Assembly (NCBI RefSeq): GCF_004354915.1
Contig: NZ_SMSI01000001.1
Coordinates: 1,736,001 to 1,800,000, forward strand
Source of the DNA: Pseudohoeflea suaedae
GTDB lineage: Bacteria > Pseudomonadota > Alphaproteobacteria > Rhizobiales > Rhizobiaceae
DNA: 64,000 bases
Direction of reading: 5' to 3'
Shown: in pieces, positions 16,814 to 25,430 of the stretch
Position numbering within the stretch: the stretch's first letter is position 1
Layout of the letters: each line of letters opens with the position of its first letter
Position numbers and translations under genes: made by a program
The notes under the pieces: generated by a model
The model's database searches: none
What the model saw: only the letters and a program-made list of their open reading frames with translations
What the model was told of the DNA's origin: nothing

Positions 16814-17281
16814 TCAAGCCGCGACGGCCTTGGGCGCCTCGAGGCTCGCGTGAAGCCGCCAGGTCTGGACGGCTGCATCGGCTGCCTCGCGGCCCTTGCC
16901 GATGAAATGATCGAGATAGAAGGCCTCGATTTCCGGCTTCGGCTGGAAATGGTGCGGCGTCAGCGAAACCGAGAAGACCGGCGTGCCGGTGGCCATCTGC
17001 GCTTCCATCAGCCCGTTGACGACGGCCGCTGCCACGAAGTCGTGGCGATAGATGCCGCCATCGACCACGAGAGCGGCCGCGGCAATGCCGTCATAGCTGC
17101 CGGTTTCGCCGAGTTTCTTGGCCAGAAGGGGCATTTCGAAAGCGCCCGGCACGTCGAAGGTGACGACATCGGCATCGACGCCGAGTTCGGTCAGGCGCTG
17201 GCGGAAGCCTTCGAGCGCCTTGTCGACGATCTCGGCATGCCAGCGGGCCTTGATGAATGCGAATTTTGGGGATTTTGTCAT
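16814..17281 (-). CDS. ribH2: 6,7-dimethyl-8-ribityllumazine synthase, type II (RibH2)
   Basis: The 155-residue protein catalyses the penultimate step of riboflavin synthesis, joining 5-amino-6-ribitylaminouracil with 3,4-dihydroxy-2-butanone 4-phosphate. The active-site elements are FDVPGAFEMPLLAKKL and LVVDGGIYRHDFV with His80. Sequence style (FIKARWHAEIVDKALEGF, SLTPHHFQP) is that of the rhizobial/Brucella RibH2 decamer type rather than the RibH1 of the ribD-ribE-ribH operon. It stands alone behind an FMN riboswitch, so it should be expressed when flavin is scarce. Start ATG 17281 has AAAGGA upstream. Confidence 0.93.
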   Translation of the reverse strand: MTKSPKFAFIKARWHAEIVDKALEGFRQRLTELGVDADVVTFDVPGAFEMPLLAKKLGETGSYDGIAAAALVVDGGIYRHDFVAAAVVNGLMEAQMATGTPVFSVSLTPHHFQPKPEIEAFYLDHFIGKGREAADAAVQTWRLHASLEAPKAVAA

Positions 17282-17354
17282 CGCTCGTTGATCCTTTCAA
17301 AATGACAAGATCCCAGAGCTGCAGACACGCCCCGGCATGAAGCCGGTTCGTCTC

Positions 17355-17482
17355 GTTCTCTTCCATCCGGACTCTAACCGTCGGCCCCGGAATTTCACCG
17401 GTGTCTGCTGACCCTTCCGATAACCGGAAGGCGCTCGCGGGCTGTAACCGCCGGTGGGGAATTTCACCCCGCCCTGAGAAGC
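17355..17482 (-). promoter_or_regulatory. FMN riboswitch (RFN element) controlling ribH2
   Basis: Read on the minus strand, the conserved RFN blocks appear in order: AGGGCGGGGTGAAATTCCCC, ACCGGCGGTTACAGCCCGCG, a variable CCTTCCGGTTATCGGAAGG hairpin, GTCAGCAGACACCGGTGAAA, TTCCGGGGCCGACGGTTAGA and GTCCGGATGGAAGAGAACG. All six helices of the aptamer can be drawn. The 73 bases between the aptamer and the ATG contain a small CCGGC/GCCGG hairpin but no U-tract, which points to control of translation initiation rather than termination. Confidence 0.96.
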
Positions 17483-17560
17483 TTCATGAATATCGGCCGC
17501 TGGCCGTTGCGTCAATGAATCAGTTTCTTGACGCACTGTTTCAACTGTCTGGCCCGCAAC

Positions 17561-17587
17561 GAAAAAGGGCGCCCCGAAGGGCGCCCT
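17561..17587 (-). terminator. intrinsic terminator after eryG
   Basis: AGGGCGCCC (17566-17574) and GGGCGCCCT (17579-17587) form a perfect nine-base-pair stem with a CGAA tetraloop, followed on the minus strand by TTTTTC. It closes the minus-strand transporter operon. Confidence 0.9.
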
Positions 17588-17612
17588 CTCGCTGTCTCGT
17601 CCTGGGAGGATA

Positions 17613-18560
17613 TTATTCCGACAGCGTGAACGGAGCGGTATAGTTGGCAACGTTGTCCGGGGTGATCAGCAGGCAATCGAAGAGCTGCTTTTCCTCGGCA
17701 ACCATCGGCTCGCCGTTCTTGATGTAGTGGTCGGCCTGGATGACGGCTTCGCGCGAGAAGACGGCGACCGGCTGGAGAACGGTGTAGGCCATTTCACCGG
17801 CCTTGATGGCTTCCACGGCATCGGGCGAACCGTCGAAGCCGCCGACGGTCACGCCTTCGAGCTTGCCGGCTTCCTTGAGCGCTGCGATCGCACCGAGAGC
17901 CATCTCGTCGTTACCCGAGATGACGGCGTCGATTTCCGGGTTGGCCTGGATGATCGACTGCATCTTGTTGTAGCCCTGGGTACGGTCCCAGTTGGCCACT
18001 TCCTCGGCGACCTTCTCGAGGCCCGAATACTGGCTCAGCACGGTCTTGTAACCGTTCGAGCGGGTGGCGGCGTTATTGTCCGACGGATTGCCGAAGAACT
18101 CGACATACTTGGCGTTGTCGCCGACGAGTTCCTGCCACTGGACGGCACCGATGGCAGCACCCTGGGCGTTGTTGGAGACGAGCTGGGCGATGGCGATGCC
18201 GGCTTCGTTGATCTCGGCGTTGACGAGGAAGACCGGGATGCCGGCTTCGGTGGCCTTGCGGACCACGCCGACGGAGCCGTCGGCATTGGCCGGGTCGAGG
18301 ATGATGGCCTTGGCCGAGTTGGTGATGGCCGCGTCGATCAGGTTGGATTCGACATTGGTGTCGCCCTTGTGGGCGGCCACGGTTGCCGTGTAGCCGAGCT
18401 CTTCGGCGGTCTTCTTGGCGACTTCACCCTCGGTGAACCAGTAGGGGTTGGCCGGGTCGGTGACGATGATCGAGATCAGGCCGTCGGCCCAGGCGGCGCT
18501 GGTCATCAGCGGAAGGGCTGCGGCAGCGGCGAGAAATGCGCGTTTGGTCAGTTTCAACAT
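17613..18560 (-). CDS. eryG: erythritol/sugar ABC transporter substrate-binding protein (EryG-like)
   Basis: The 315-residue periplasmic binding protein is of the ribose/galactose class (Peripla_BP_4). A signal peptide (MLKLTKRAFLAAAAALPLM to AWA) is followed by GLISIIVTDPANPYWFTEGE and the typical hinge and pocket segments DAAITNSAKAIILDPANADG and VISGNDEMALGAIAALKEAG. ATG 18560 is preceded by AGGGAGGA; a longer frame lacks a comparable site. It is the last gene of the minus-strand operon with permease, ATPase and DUF2291 genes. Ligand erythritol, or a related tetritol, is inferred from the divergent eryABCD operon. Confidence 0.88.
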   Translation of the reverse strand: MLKLTKRAFLAAAAALPLMTSAAWADGLISIIVTDPANPYWFTEGEVAKKTAEELGYTATVAAHKGDTNVESNLIDAAITNSAKAIILDPANADGSVGVVRKATEAGIPVFLVNAEINEAGIAIAQLVSNNAQGAAIGAVQWQELVGDNAKYVEFFGNPSDNNAATRSNGYKTVLSQYSGLEKVAEEVANWDRTQGYNKMQSIIQANPEIDAVISGNDEMALGAIAALKEAGKLEGVTVGGFDGSPDAVEAIKAGEMAYTVLQPVAVFSREAVIQADHYIKNGEPMVAEEKQLFDCLLITPDNVANYTAPFTLSE

Positions 18561-18652
18561 GTGGTTATCCTCCCTGTGGGGTTGTTGCACCGGTTGCCCG
18601 GCTGTGTCTCGCGTCCGGGTCTCCTCCCGGGCTTTCGCGAAGGTGGTGAAGG

Positions 18653-19702
18653 TCAGCGCCCGCTGCGGCGACCTCCGTATTGGATCGAGTTGAGCATGAC
18701 GGCGAGCACGATGACTGCGCCGGTAAAGACCGTCTGCCAGTAGGAGCTGACGCCGATGATGACGAGGCCGTCGCTCAGGAAGCCGATGACGAAGGCGCCG
18801 AGCAGGGTGCCGCGCACGGTGCCGCGTCCGCCCATCAGCGAGGCGCCGCCGACGACGACGGCCGCAATGGCGGTCAGCTCATAGGTGGTGCCTGCCGTCG
18901 GACCCGCGGAGGTGAGCTGCGAGCTCAGCACCAGGCCCGCAATGGCTGCGCACATGCCCGACAGCACATAGACCGACACCTGCACGCGCTTGACCGGCAC
19001 GCCCGACAATTCGGCCGCGCGCTCGTTGCCGCCCGACGAATAGAGCCAGCGGCCGAAGGCGGTGCGCGAGAGAACCAGGCCCGCGACGATGGCGACGACA
19101 GCCAGGATGATCACGCCGATCGGCACCCCGAAGAGACGGTTGAAGCCGAGCCAGCTGAACCCGGTATTGCCGAGCGAGGGGTTGCCGGCGAGGTTGTTGA
19201 AGGTCAGACCGTTCGTCATCAGGAGCGCCACGCCGCGCGCCACGTAGAGCGAGCCGAGCGTCGCGACGAAGGCCGGCACCCTGAAATAGGCGATCAGGAC
19301 GCCGTTGCAGAGGCCGACGAAAGCGCCGAGGCCGATGGTCATGACCACAACCGCCCAGACCGGCGGGTAGAGAATGACGCCGGCCGACTGGAATTCCACG
19401 CCCTGCATGAGGAAGCCCGCGAACACGCCGCTGAGCCCCAGAACAGAGCCCACGGAGAGATCGATGCCGCCATTGAGGATGACCAGCATCATGCCGATCG
19501 CGAGAAGGCCGAAGATCGCCACGTGGTTCGACATGATCAGGAAGTTCGAGACGGTGGCATAGTTCGGCGACAGCATCGAGAAGGTGATGATGATCGCGAT
19601 CAGTGCGAAGAAGGCGCGGCCCTCGAGCAGAAGATGCACGATGGAGAAGCTCTTCTTCTTCGCCGGTGCCGTCTCTGCGGCGTTGGTTGTCGTTTCCGAC
19701 AT
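18653..19702 (-). CDS. eryF: erythritol/sugar ABC transporter permease (EryF-like, RbsC family)
   Basis: A 349-residue integral membrane protein of the branched-chain/ribose permease family with about ten hydrophobic helices. The cytoplasmic coupling loop is visible around ERAAELSGVPVKRVQVSVYV. Other family landmarks are LNGGIDLSVGSVLGLSGVFA near the first third and VVVGGASLMGGRGTVRGTLL near the C-terminus. ATG 19702 fits the family start (MSETTTNAAETAPAKKK), with GGGAG upstream. It would form the homodimeric channel used with the EryE-like double ATPase and the EryG-like binding protein. Confidence 0.9.
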   Translation of the reverse strand: MSETTTNAAETAPAKKKSFSIVHLLLEGRAFFALIAIIITFSMLSPNYATVSNFLIMSNHVAIFGLLAIGMMLVILNGGIDLSVGSVLGLSGVFAGFLMQGVEFQSAGVILYPPVWAVVVMTIGLGAFVGLCNGVLIAYFRVPAFVATLGSLYVARGVALLMTNGLTFNNLAGNPSLGNTGFSWLGFNRLFGVPIGVIILAVVAIVAGLVLSRTAFGRWLYSSGGNERAAELSGVPVKRVQVSVYVLSGMCAAIAGLVLSSQLTSAGPTAGTTYELTAIAAVVVGGASLMGGRGTVRGTLLGAFVIGFLSDGLVIIGVSSYWQTVFTGAVIVLAVMLNSIQYGGRRSGR

Positions 19703-19726
19703 GGGCGGAACTCCCTGCAAACTTTT

Positions 19727-21283
19727 CTATGCGACCAGGCTCTCGCCGGAGGCGGCCATGATTGCTTCTTTGGTCGTGTCGTGGGTGAACTCGGCGGCAA
19801 TCTGGCCGCGCCGCATGACGATGATGCGATGTGCGATGGCCAGGCATTCGCCGACTTCGGATGTCGAATAGATGACCGCCATGCCGTCGCGGGCGTGGTC
19901 GGCCAGGATACGGAAGACCTCCGCCTTGGCGCCGATGTCGATGCCGCGGCTGGGCTCGTCGAGAAGGACGACGGACGGTGAGGTGGCCAGCATCTTGCCG
20001 ATCACCACCTTCTGCTGGTTGCCGCCCGACAGCGAGCCGATCGGCGCATCGGGACCGTCGGTCTTGACGGTCACTTCGCGGATGGAGCGTTCGATGATCG
20101 AGGCCTCGGCCCTGAGATTTGTCAGGAAGGCACGGGTGAAGTTGCCGATCGAGGCGAGCGAGAGATTGCGCCCGACCGACATGGTCTGGACAAGGCCGTC
20201 GCGCTGGCGGTCTTCCGGCACCAGCACGAGACCGGCCTCGATGCGCTCGGCGATGGTGAGTTCGGAGACATCCTCGCCGTGAAGGAGGATGCGGCCGTCG
20301 CTGGCCCTGGTGCGGCCCGCCACGCATTCCATCATCTCGGTGCGGCCTGCGCCCATCAGTCCGTAGATGCAGACGATCTCGCCCGCCTTGACCGACAGGT
20401 TCAGTCCGTTCACCGCGTTGCCGATGCCGGTATTGGCCGGAACCGAAAGATTTTCGAGAGTGAGCGCGGGCGCGCCGAATTCGTGTCCGGTGGGCGGCGA
20501 GCCGAGGTCGAAGTTCTCGCCCACCATGTTGCGCACGATCCATTCCAGGTCGATTTCCGCGCGCGGCGCATAGGCCGTCATCTCGCCGTCGCGCAGCACC
20601 ACCGCATGGTCGGTGATGGTCAGGGCTTCCTCGAGATGATGCGAAATGTAGACTATGGAGACGCCGCGCGCCTTGAGATCGCCGATGACCTTGAAGAGCA
20701 CCTCGACTTCCGACGCCGACAGCGCGGAAGTGGGCTCGTCCATGATCAGGATGCGGGACTTGACCGACAAGGCGCGGGCGATCTCGACGATCTGCTGCTG
20801 GCCGAGGCGCAGATCCTCGACCCTGGTCAGCGGATCGATGTCTTCCTCGAGTTCCTTCATCAGCGCGCGCGCCTGGCGCTCTTCTTCGGCGAAATCGACG
20901 CCGGCGCGCCCCATGATCTCGCGGCCCATGAAGATGTTGTCGCGCACGTTCATGTTAGGCGCCAGCGAGAGTTCCTGGTGGATGATCGAGATGCCGTGTT
21001 CGCGTGCGTCGACGGTCGAGGTGAACGACACCGGCTTGCCGTCGAGCAGCATTTCGCCGGAGGAGGGGAGCTGCACGCCGGACAGGATCTTCATCAGCGT
21101 GGACTTGCCCGCGCCGTTCTCGCCGAAAAGCGTGGTGACCTTGCCGCGATGAACGTCGAAATTGACGCCCTTGAGTGCCTGCACCGCGCCGAAATTCTTG
21201 GCGACGTTGCGCGCGGCAAGAACGACTTCGGCGGTGCCGGAGCCCGTATTCGGCGTTTGCGCGGTCACCGGCGCCGCCATCAT
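19727..21283 (-). CDS. eryE: erythritol/sugar ABC transporter ATP-binding protein with two ABC domains (EryE-like)
   Basis: The 518-residue RbsA-type subunit has two nucleotide-binding domains in one chain. The first has Walker A GENGAGKSTLMKIL, signature LRLGQQQIVEIARALS and Walker B RILIMDEPTSALS. The second has the degenerate Walker A of this class, YGLMGAGRTEMMECV, with signature SLSGGNQQKVVIGK and VVLLDEPSRGIDIG. This asymmetry is normal for carbohydrate uptake class 2 importers. The start ATG 21283 overlaps the DUF2291 stop (ATGA), so the two are coupled. Confidence 0.92.
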   Translation of the reverse strand: MMAAPVTAQTPNTGSGTAEVVLAARNVAKNFGAVQALKGVNFDVHRGKVTTLFGENGAGKSTLMKILSGVQLPSSGEMLLDGKPVSFTSTVDAREHGISIIHQELSLAPNMNVRDNIFMGREIMGRAGVDFAEEERQARALMKELEEDIDPLTRVEDLRLGQQQIVEIARALSVKSRILIMDEPTSALSASEVEVLFKVIGDLKARGVSIVYISHHLEEALTITDHAVVLRDGEMTAYAPRAEIDLEWIVRNMVGENFDLGSPPTGHEFGAPALTLENLSVPANTGIGNAVNGLNLSVKAGEIVCIYGLMGAGRTEMMECVAGRTRASDGRILLHGEDVSELTIAERIEAGLVLVPEDRQRDGLVQTMSVGRNLSLASIGNFTRAFLTNLRAEASIIERSIREVTVKTDGPDAPIGSLSGGNQQKVVIGKMLATSPSVVLLDEPSRGIDIGAKAEVFRILADHARDGMAVIYSTSEVGECLAIAHRIIVMRRGQIAAEFTHDTTKEAIMAASGESLVA

Positions 21284-21927
21284 TGCACCTCGAGAGCGAC
21301 CGGGGTGACCAGCCAGCTTTTCGGGTTGATCATGGTGAACGCGCCGGTCACGGAAATGGTCTTTCCGGTGAGGGTATCCCGATCGAGATCGTTCAGCGTC
21401 GCCTCGGACATGGCGCGATTGATGCCCGCGCCTGCGTTCTGATACTCGATCTGGTTCTTGAAGGCGCCGAACTCGATGTCGCCGGGAATGTCCCTGAGCT
21501 CGGTGCCGTTGATGGCCGGACCGGTCTGGACGCGGATCTTGTAGCCGGACGGCATGCCGTCGACATTCACATCGAAGATGCCGGACTTGCCTTCGCCCGC
21601 GGTGCCGCTGAACTTGACCGGCATGACGGGGAAGGCGCCGGCCTGCGTGCCATAGGCTGCGATCGCCGCCTTCTTGTCGGAGGCAAGTTCATTGGCGAGC
21701 GTGACGGCGTCGGGCGCGCGGCCTTCGACGAAATCGCGGACGCGCGGATATTCTTCTTGGCCGAAATTGTCGGGGTTGAAGGCCTGCTGGCGCAGATCCG
21801 CGTCCGAGCCGACCGTGACGACCTTGGTGTCGAGCGCGATGGCGCCGACAAGGGCAATGGCAGCTATGCCGATGATCGCTCTGCGCCTGTTGGTGCTGGC
21901 CTTGCTGGCTTTTGCGATACCGCTCAT
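21280..21927 (-). CDS. DUF2291 family protein of the sugar ABC transporter operon
   Basis: A 215-residue protein with one N-terminal hydrophobic segment (RRRAIIGIAAIALVGAIALD, about residues 14-33) and a periplasmic remainder. It matches the DUF2291 family, often encoded beside RbsA-type sugar importers, whose function is unknown. Recognisable stretches are FNPDNFGQEEYPRVRDFVEG and VQTGPAINGTELRDIPG. No lipobox cysteine is visible, so it is probably a membrane-anchored accessory rather than a lipoprotein. It is the first gene of the minus-strand transporter operon; ATG 21927 is chosen over an upstream frame extension lacking family similarity. Confidence 0.8.
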   Translation of the reverse strand: MSGIAKASKASTNRRRAIIGIAAIALVGAIALDTKVVTVGSDADLRQQAFNPDNFGQEEYPRVRDFVEGRAPDAVTLANELASDKKAAIAAYGTQAGAFPVMPVKFSGTAGEGKSGIFDVNVDGMPSGYKIRVQTGPAINGTELRDIPGDIEFGAFKNQIEYQNAGAGINRAMSEATLNDLDRDTLTGKTISVTGAFTMINPKSWLVTPVALEVQ

Positions 21928-22348
21928 GTCCGTCCTGTATCCATTCTCGTGGGCTCGGTGGAGAGCCTGCGGGAAGCCACCCGTCATGGGTGGTCGGTTT
22001 CAGTGTGTCGGGAAGTCGGCGGCGCTCGAACGGCGCGTCTCCTCCCCATTCAAGGCAGTCCCGGAACTCCTCAATCCCGTCTTGTGGACTGTCCTGCGGC
22101 GTCGCGAGCGACCCCGATGTTGCGCATGACCATATTTGAAAAAAATTACGTTGTCTGCAAAGAAATACACATTTTCCATTTTTTCTGTGCTACACGATTT
22201 TAAAACGCGACACCGGTGGTGGCTGGAGGAAGCCGTTTCCATCGGGCGTTGCTGCGGGCCTCGCAACGAGGCGCGCAGGGAGGCGAAAGAGATCAGGGAG
22301 CGAGGATGATTTTCCATTGCGGCTACGCCCCTCGACGCGAGTGCGATC
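21928..22348. promoter_or_regulatory. divergent control region between ery transporter and eryABCD operons
   Basis: This 421-base gap lies between the divergent operons and must carry both promoters and probably the EryD operator. A block at about 22128-22207 is strikingly AT-rich, with runs of A and T, within an otherwise GC-rich window. I could not define one clear palindrome. No ORF or RNA gene is supported here. Confidence 0.5.
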
Positions 22349-23920
22349 ATGAGCGGCGCTGACATCATCATCGGTGTGGATGCCGGGACGTCCGTCATCA
22401 AGGCCGTGGCATTCACGCTGTCCGGCGAGCAGATCGGCTCGGCCTCCGTGCGCAATCGCTACGAGATGGGGCGCGACGGTTCGGCCACCCAGTCACTGGC
22501 CCGGACCTGGGAGGATTGCGCTGCAGCCATTCGCGGTCTGGGCGAAGCGGTCGACAATCTTGCAAACCGCACGGCGGCCATCGCGCTGACCGGGCAGGGA
22601 GATGGGACCTGGCTTGTCGGCAAGGACAATCGGCCCGCCGGAGACGCCTGGATCTGGCTTGATGCGCGCGCCGCGCCGACGGTCGGGAAGCTCGCGGCAG
22701 GACCCCATGAGCGCCAGCGTTTCGAAGCGACCGGAACGGGGCTCAATACCTGCCAGCAGGGCACCCAGATGGCCCACATGGATGCGACCTGTCCGGATCT
22801 GCTCGACCGCTCGGAAGTGGCGCTGCACTGCAAGGACTGGCTCTTTCTCAATCTGACCGGGGTGCGTGCCACCGATCCGTCGGAAGCCAGCTTCACCTTC
22901 GGCAATTTCCGCGATCGCCGCTATTCCGACATCGTGATTTCCGCCCTCGGGCTCGAAGGCCGTCGCCATCTTCTGCCGGAGATCGTCGACGGATCGAAAC
23001 AGACCTTCCCGCTGACCGCAAATGCCGCCCGCCAGACCGGGCTTGCCGAAGGCACGCCGGTTTCGCTCGGCTATGTCGACATGGTGATGACCGCGCTGGG
23101 CAGCGGCGTCCACACCGGCGAGCGCGGCGTGGCCTGTTCCACCGTGGGGTCGACCGGTGTCCACATGCGCGCGGTGCGTTCCGGCGATGTGCATCTCAAT
23201 GCCGAGGGCACCGGCTATGTGATCTGCCTGCCTGCCGACGATCTCGTCACCCAGGTCCAGACCAACATGGCTTCCACGCTCAATATCGACTGGGCGCTGT
23301 CGGTGGCCGAGGACCTTCTGGGCGAGATGGGGCAACGACCGACCCATGCGGACCTGGTCAGTCGGATCGACGGCTGGATGGAGAGATCCGTGCCCGGGGC
23401 GCTGGTCTATCATCCCTACATCTCGGAGGCCGGCGAGCGCGGTCCCTTCGTCGATGCCGACGCCCGGGCGAGCTTTGTCGGGCTGAACGCCAATCATCGT
23501 TTCCCCGACATGATCCGGGCCGTCGTCGAGGGTCTCGGCATGGCGGCGCGCGATTGCTATCAGGCCATGGGCGAGATGCCGAGCGAACTTCGGCTGACCG
23601 GTGGCGCGGCTCGTTCCGCAGCCCTTCGCCGTGTCCTCGCGGCCGCTCTCGATACCCCCGTGCGCATCTCGTCGCGGGAGGAGGCGGGGGCCGCCGGCTG
23701 CGCCATGATGGCGGCTGTCGCCATCGGTGCCTATTCCAACATGGATGCCTGCATCGCCGAATGGGTCACACCGCTTCTCGGCCCCGCCGAGGCCTCCGAC
23801 CCGGCGCTCGTGCCGGTCTATGACACGCTCTACACATCGTATCGCAACGCGCGTGAGGCGCTGGCCCCTGTCTGGGGTGATCTGGCGGCAGCCCGCGTGG
23901 CGCAAGGAGAAAAGCAATGA
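22349..23920 (+). CDS. eryA: erythritol kinase (EryA), FGGY family
   Basis: The 523-residue FGGY carbohydrate kinase opens with the phosphate-1 motif IIIGVDAGTSVIKAVAFTLS and has the ATP-binding adenosine motif LRLTGGAARSAALRRVLAAA near residues 410-430. It phosphorylates erythritol to L-erythritol 4-phosphate in the Brucella/rhizobial pathway. It is first in the operon eryA-eryB-eryC, with a four-base ATGA overlap into eryB. Specificity is assigned from locus order and EryA-like features; another tetritol or pentitol cannot be excluded. Confidence 0.88.
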   Translation: MSGADIIIGVDAGTSVIKAVAFTLSGEQIGSASVRNRYEMGRDGSATQSLARTWEDCAAAIRGLGEAVDNLANRTAAIALTGQGDGTWLVGKDNRPAGDAWIWLDARAAPTVGKLAAGPHERQRFEATGTGLNTCQQGTQMAHMDATCPDLLDRSEVALHCKDWLFLNLTGVRATDPSEASFTFGNFRDRRYSDIVISALGLEGRRHLLPEIVDGSKQTFPLTANAARQTGLAEGTPVSLGYVDMVMTALGSGVHTGERGVACSTVGSTGVHMRAVRSGDVHLNAEGTGYVICLPADDLVTQVQTNMASTLNIDWALSVAEDLLGEMGQRPTHADLVSRIDGWMERSVPGALVYHPYISEAGERGPFVDADARASFVGLNANHRFPDMIRAVVEGLGMAARDCYQAMGEMPSELRLTGGAARSAALRRVLAAALDTPVRISSREEAGAAGCAMMAAVAIGAYSNMDACIAEWVTPLLGPAEASDPALVPVYDTLYTSYRNAREALAPVWGDLAAARVAQGEKQ

Positions 23921-25428
23921 CCGAGACAACCAAGGTCGACCTCTTCGTCATCGGCGGCGGCATAAACGGCGCGGGCATCGCGCGCGATGCGGCGGGCAGG
24001 GGGCTGAGCGTCGTCCTGTGCGAGAAGGACGATCTGGCGGAAGGCACGTCCTCGCGCTCCGGCAAGCTGGTCCATGGCGGTCTGCGCTACCTCGAATACT
24101 ACGAGTTCCGTCTGGTCCGGGAAGCGCTGATCGAGCGCGAGGTGCTGATGAACGCAGCCCCGCACATCATCTGGCCGATGCGTTTCGTTCTGCCTCACAG
24201 CCCCGAGGATCGTCCCGCCTGGCTCGTGCGTCTGGGACTGTTCCTCTACGATCACCTCGGCGGCCGCAAGAAGCTGCCGGGAACGCGCACGCTCAACCTC
24301 CGTCGCGATCCGGAAGGGGCGCCGATCAAGGATCAGTACACCAAGGGTTTCGAATATTCGGACTGCTGGGTCGATGACGCGCGTCTGGTCGTGTTGAACG
24401 CTGTCGATGCCGCCGAGCACGGCTGCGAGGTTCTCACCCGCAGCCCCTGCGTGAGCGCGCGGCGCGAGAACGGTGTCTGGAAGGTCACGACAAAGAACAG
24501 CGTGACCGGCAAGATGCGCGAGTTCGAGGCCAGGGTTGTCGTCAATGCCGCCGGCCCGTGGGTAACGGATGTGGTCAACCGTGTGGCGGGGTCGAACTCG
24601 TTGCGCAATGTGCGCCTTGTCAAAGGCAGCCACATCATCGTGCCGAAATTCTGGAAGGGCGAGAACGCCTATCTGGTGCAGAACCACGACAAGCGGGTAA
24701 TCTTCATCAACCCCTATGAGCGCGACAAGGCGCTGATCGGCACCACCGATATCGCTTATGAAGGCCGTGCCGAGGACGTCGAGGCGGACGAAAGCGAGGT
24801 CCAGTACCTGATCGATGCGGTCAACCGCTACTTCAAGGAACAGTTGACCCGCGACGACGTGCTGACCACCTTCTCGGGCGTCCGGCCGCTCTTCGACGAC
24901 GGCCAGGGCAATCCGTCGGCGGTGACCCGCGACTATGTCTTCGATCTCGACGAGACCGGCGGCGCGCCGCTTCTCAACATCTTCGGCGGCAAGATCACCA
25001 CCTTCCGCGAACTCGCCGAACGCGGGCTGCACAAGATCGCGAAATTCTTCCCGCAGATGGGCGGCGACTGGACCGCGGACGCACAGCTTGCCGGCGGCGA
25101 CATGAAGAACGCCGACTATGAACTCTTCCGCAACACCATGAAGACCGACTACCCCTGGATGCCGCGCGAGCTGCGGCGCCATTACGGGCGGTGCTACGGC
25201 ACCCGCATCGCGCAGATCGTGGGTGAGGCGACGAGCGTCGAGGGTCTCGGGCGCCATTTCGGCGGCTGTCTTTACGAGGCCGAGGTGGAATATCTCGTGA
25301 AGCATGAATGGGCGCAGACGGCGGAAGACGTCATCTGGCGTCGCACCAAGCACCGTCTGCATCTGAGCGATGCGGAGCAGGCGGCCTTTGCCGATTGGTT
25401 CGATCGCACCCGAGTCAAGGCGGCCTGA
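23917..25428 (+). CDS. eryB: erythritol-phosphate dehydrogenase (EryB), GlpD family FAD enzyme
   Basis: A 503-residue FAD-dependent dehydrogenase of the glycerol-3-phosphate dehydrogenase family. The Rossmann FAD motif is LFVIGGGINGAGIARDAAG at residues 9-27, followed by the family signature KLVHGGLRYLEYYEF and a C-terminal FGGKITTFRELAERGL. EryB oxidises L-erythritol 4-phosphate to the keto sugar phosphate (3-tetrulose 4-phosphate, also called erythrulose 1-phosphate), passing electrons to the quinone pool at the membrane. Overlap with eryA and two-base spacing to eryC indicate tight coupling. Confidence 0.88.
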   Translation: MTETTKVDLFVIGGGINGAGIARDAAGRGLSVVLCEKDDLAEGTSSRSGKLVHGGLRYLEYYEFRLVREALIEREVLMNAAPHIIWPMRFVLPHSPEDRPAWLVRLGLFLYDHLGGRKKLPGTRTLNLRRDPEGAPIKDQYTKGFEYSDCWVDDARLVVLNAVDAAEHGCEVLTRSPCVSARRENGVWKVTTKNSVTGKMREFEARVVVNAAGPWVTDVVNRVAGSNSLRNVRLVKGSHIIVPKFWKGENAYLVQNHDKRVIFINPYERDKALIGTTDIAYEGRAEDVEADESEVQYLIDAVNRYFKEQLTRDDVLTTFSGVRPLFDDGQGNPSAVTRDYVFDLDETGGAPLLNIFGGKITTFRELAERGLHKIAKFFPQMGGDWTADAQLAGGDMKNADYELFRNTMKTDYPWMPRELRRHYGRCYGTRIAQIVGEATSVEGLGRHFGGCLYEAEVEYLVKHEWAQTAEDVIWRRTKHRLHLSDAEQAAFADWFDRTRVKAA

Positions 25429-25430
25429 CC

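Noticed and set aside
18879-20543. Minus-strand frame of about 554 codons across the ery permease and ATPase genes
   Set aside because: It is an out-of-frame shadow on the same strand as eryF and eryE, Arg/His-rich, with both real genes fully intact.
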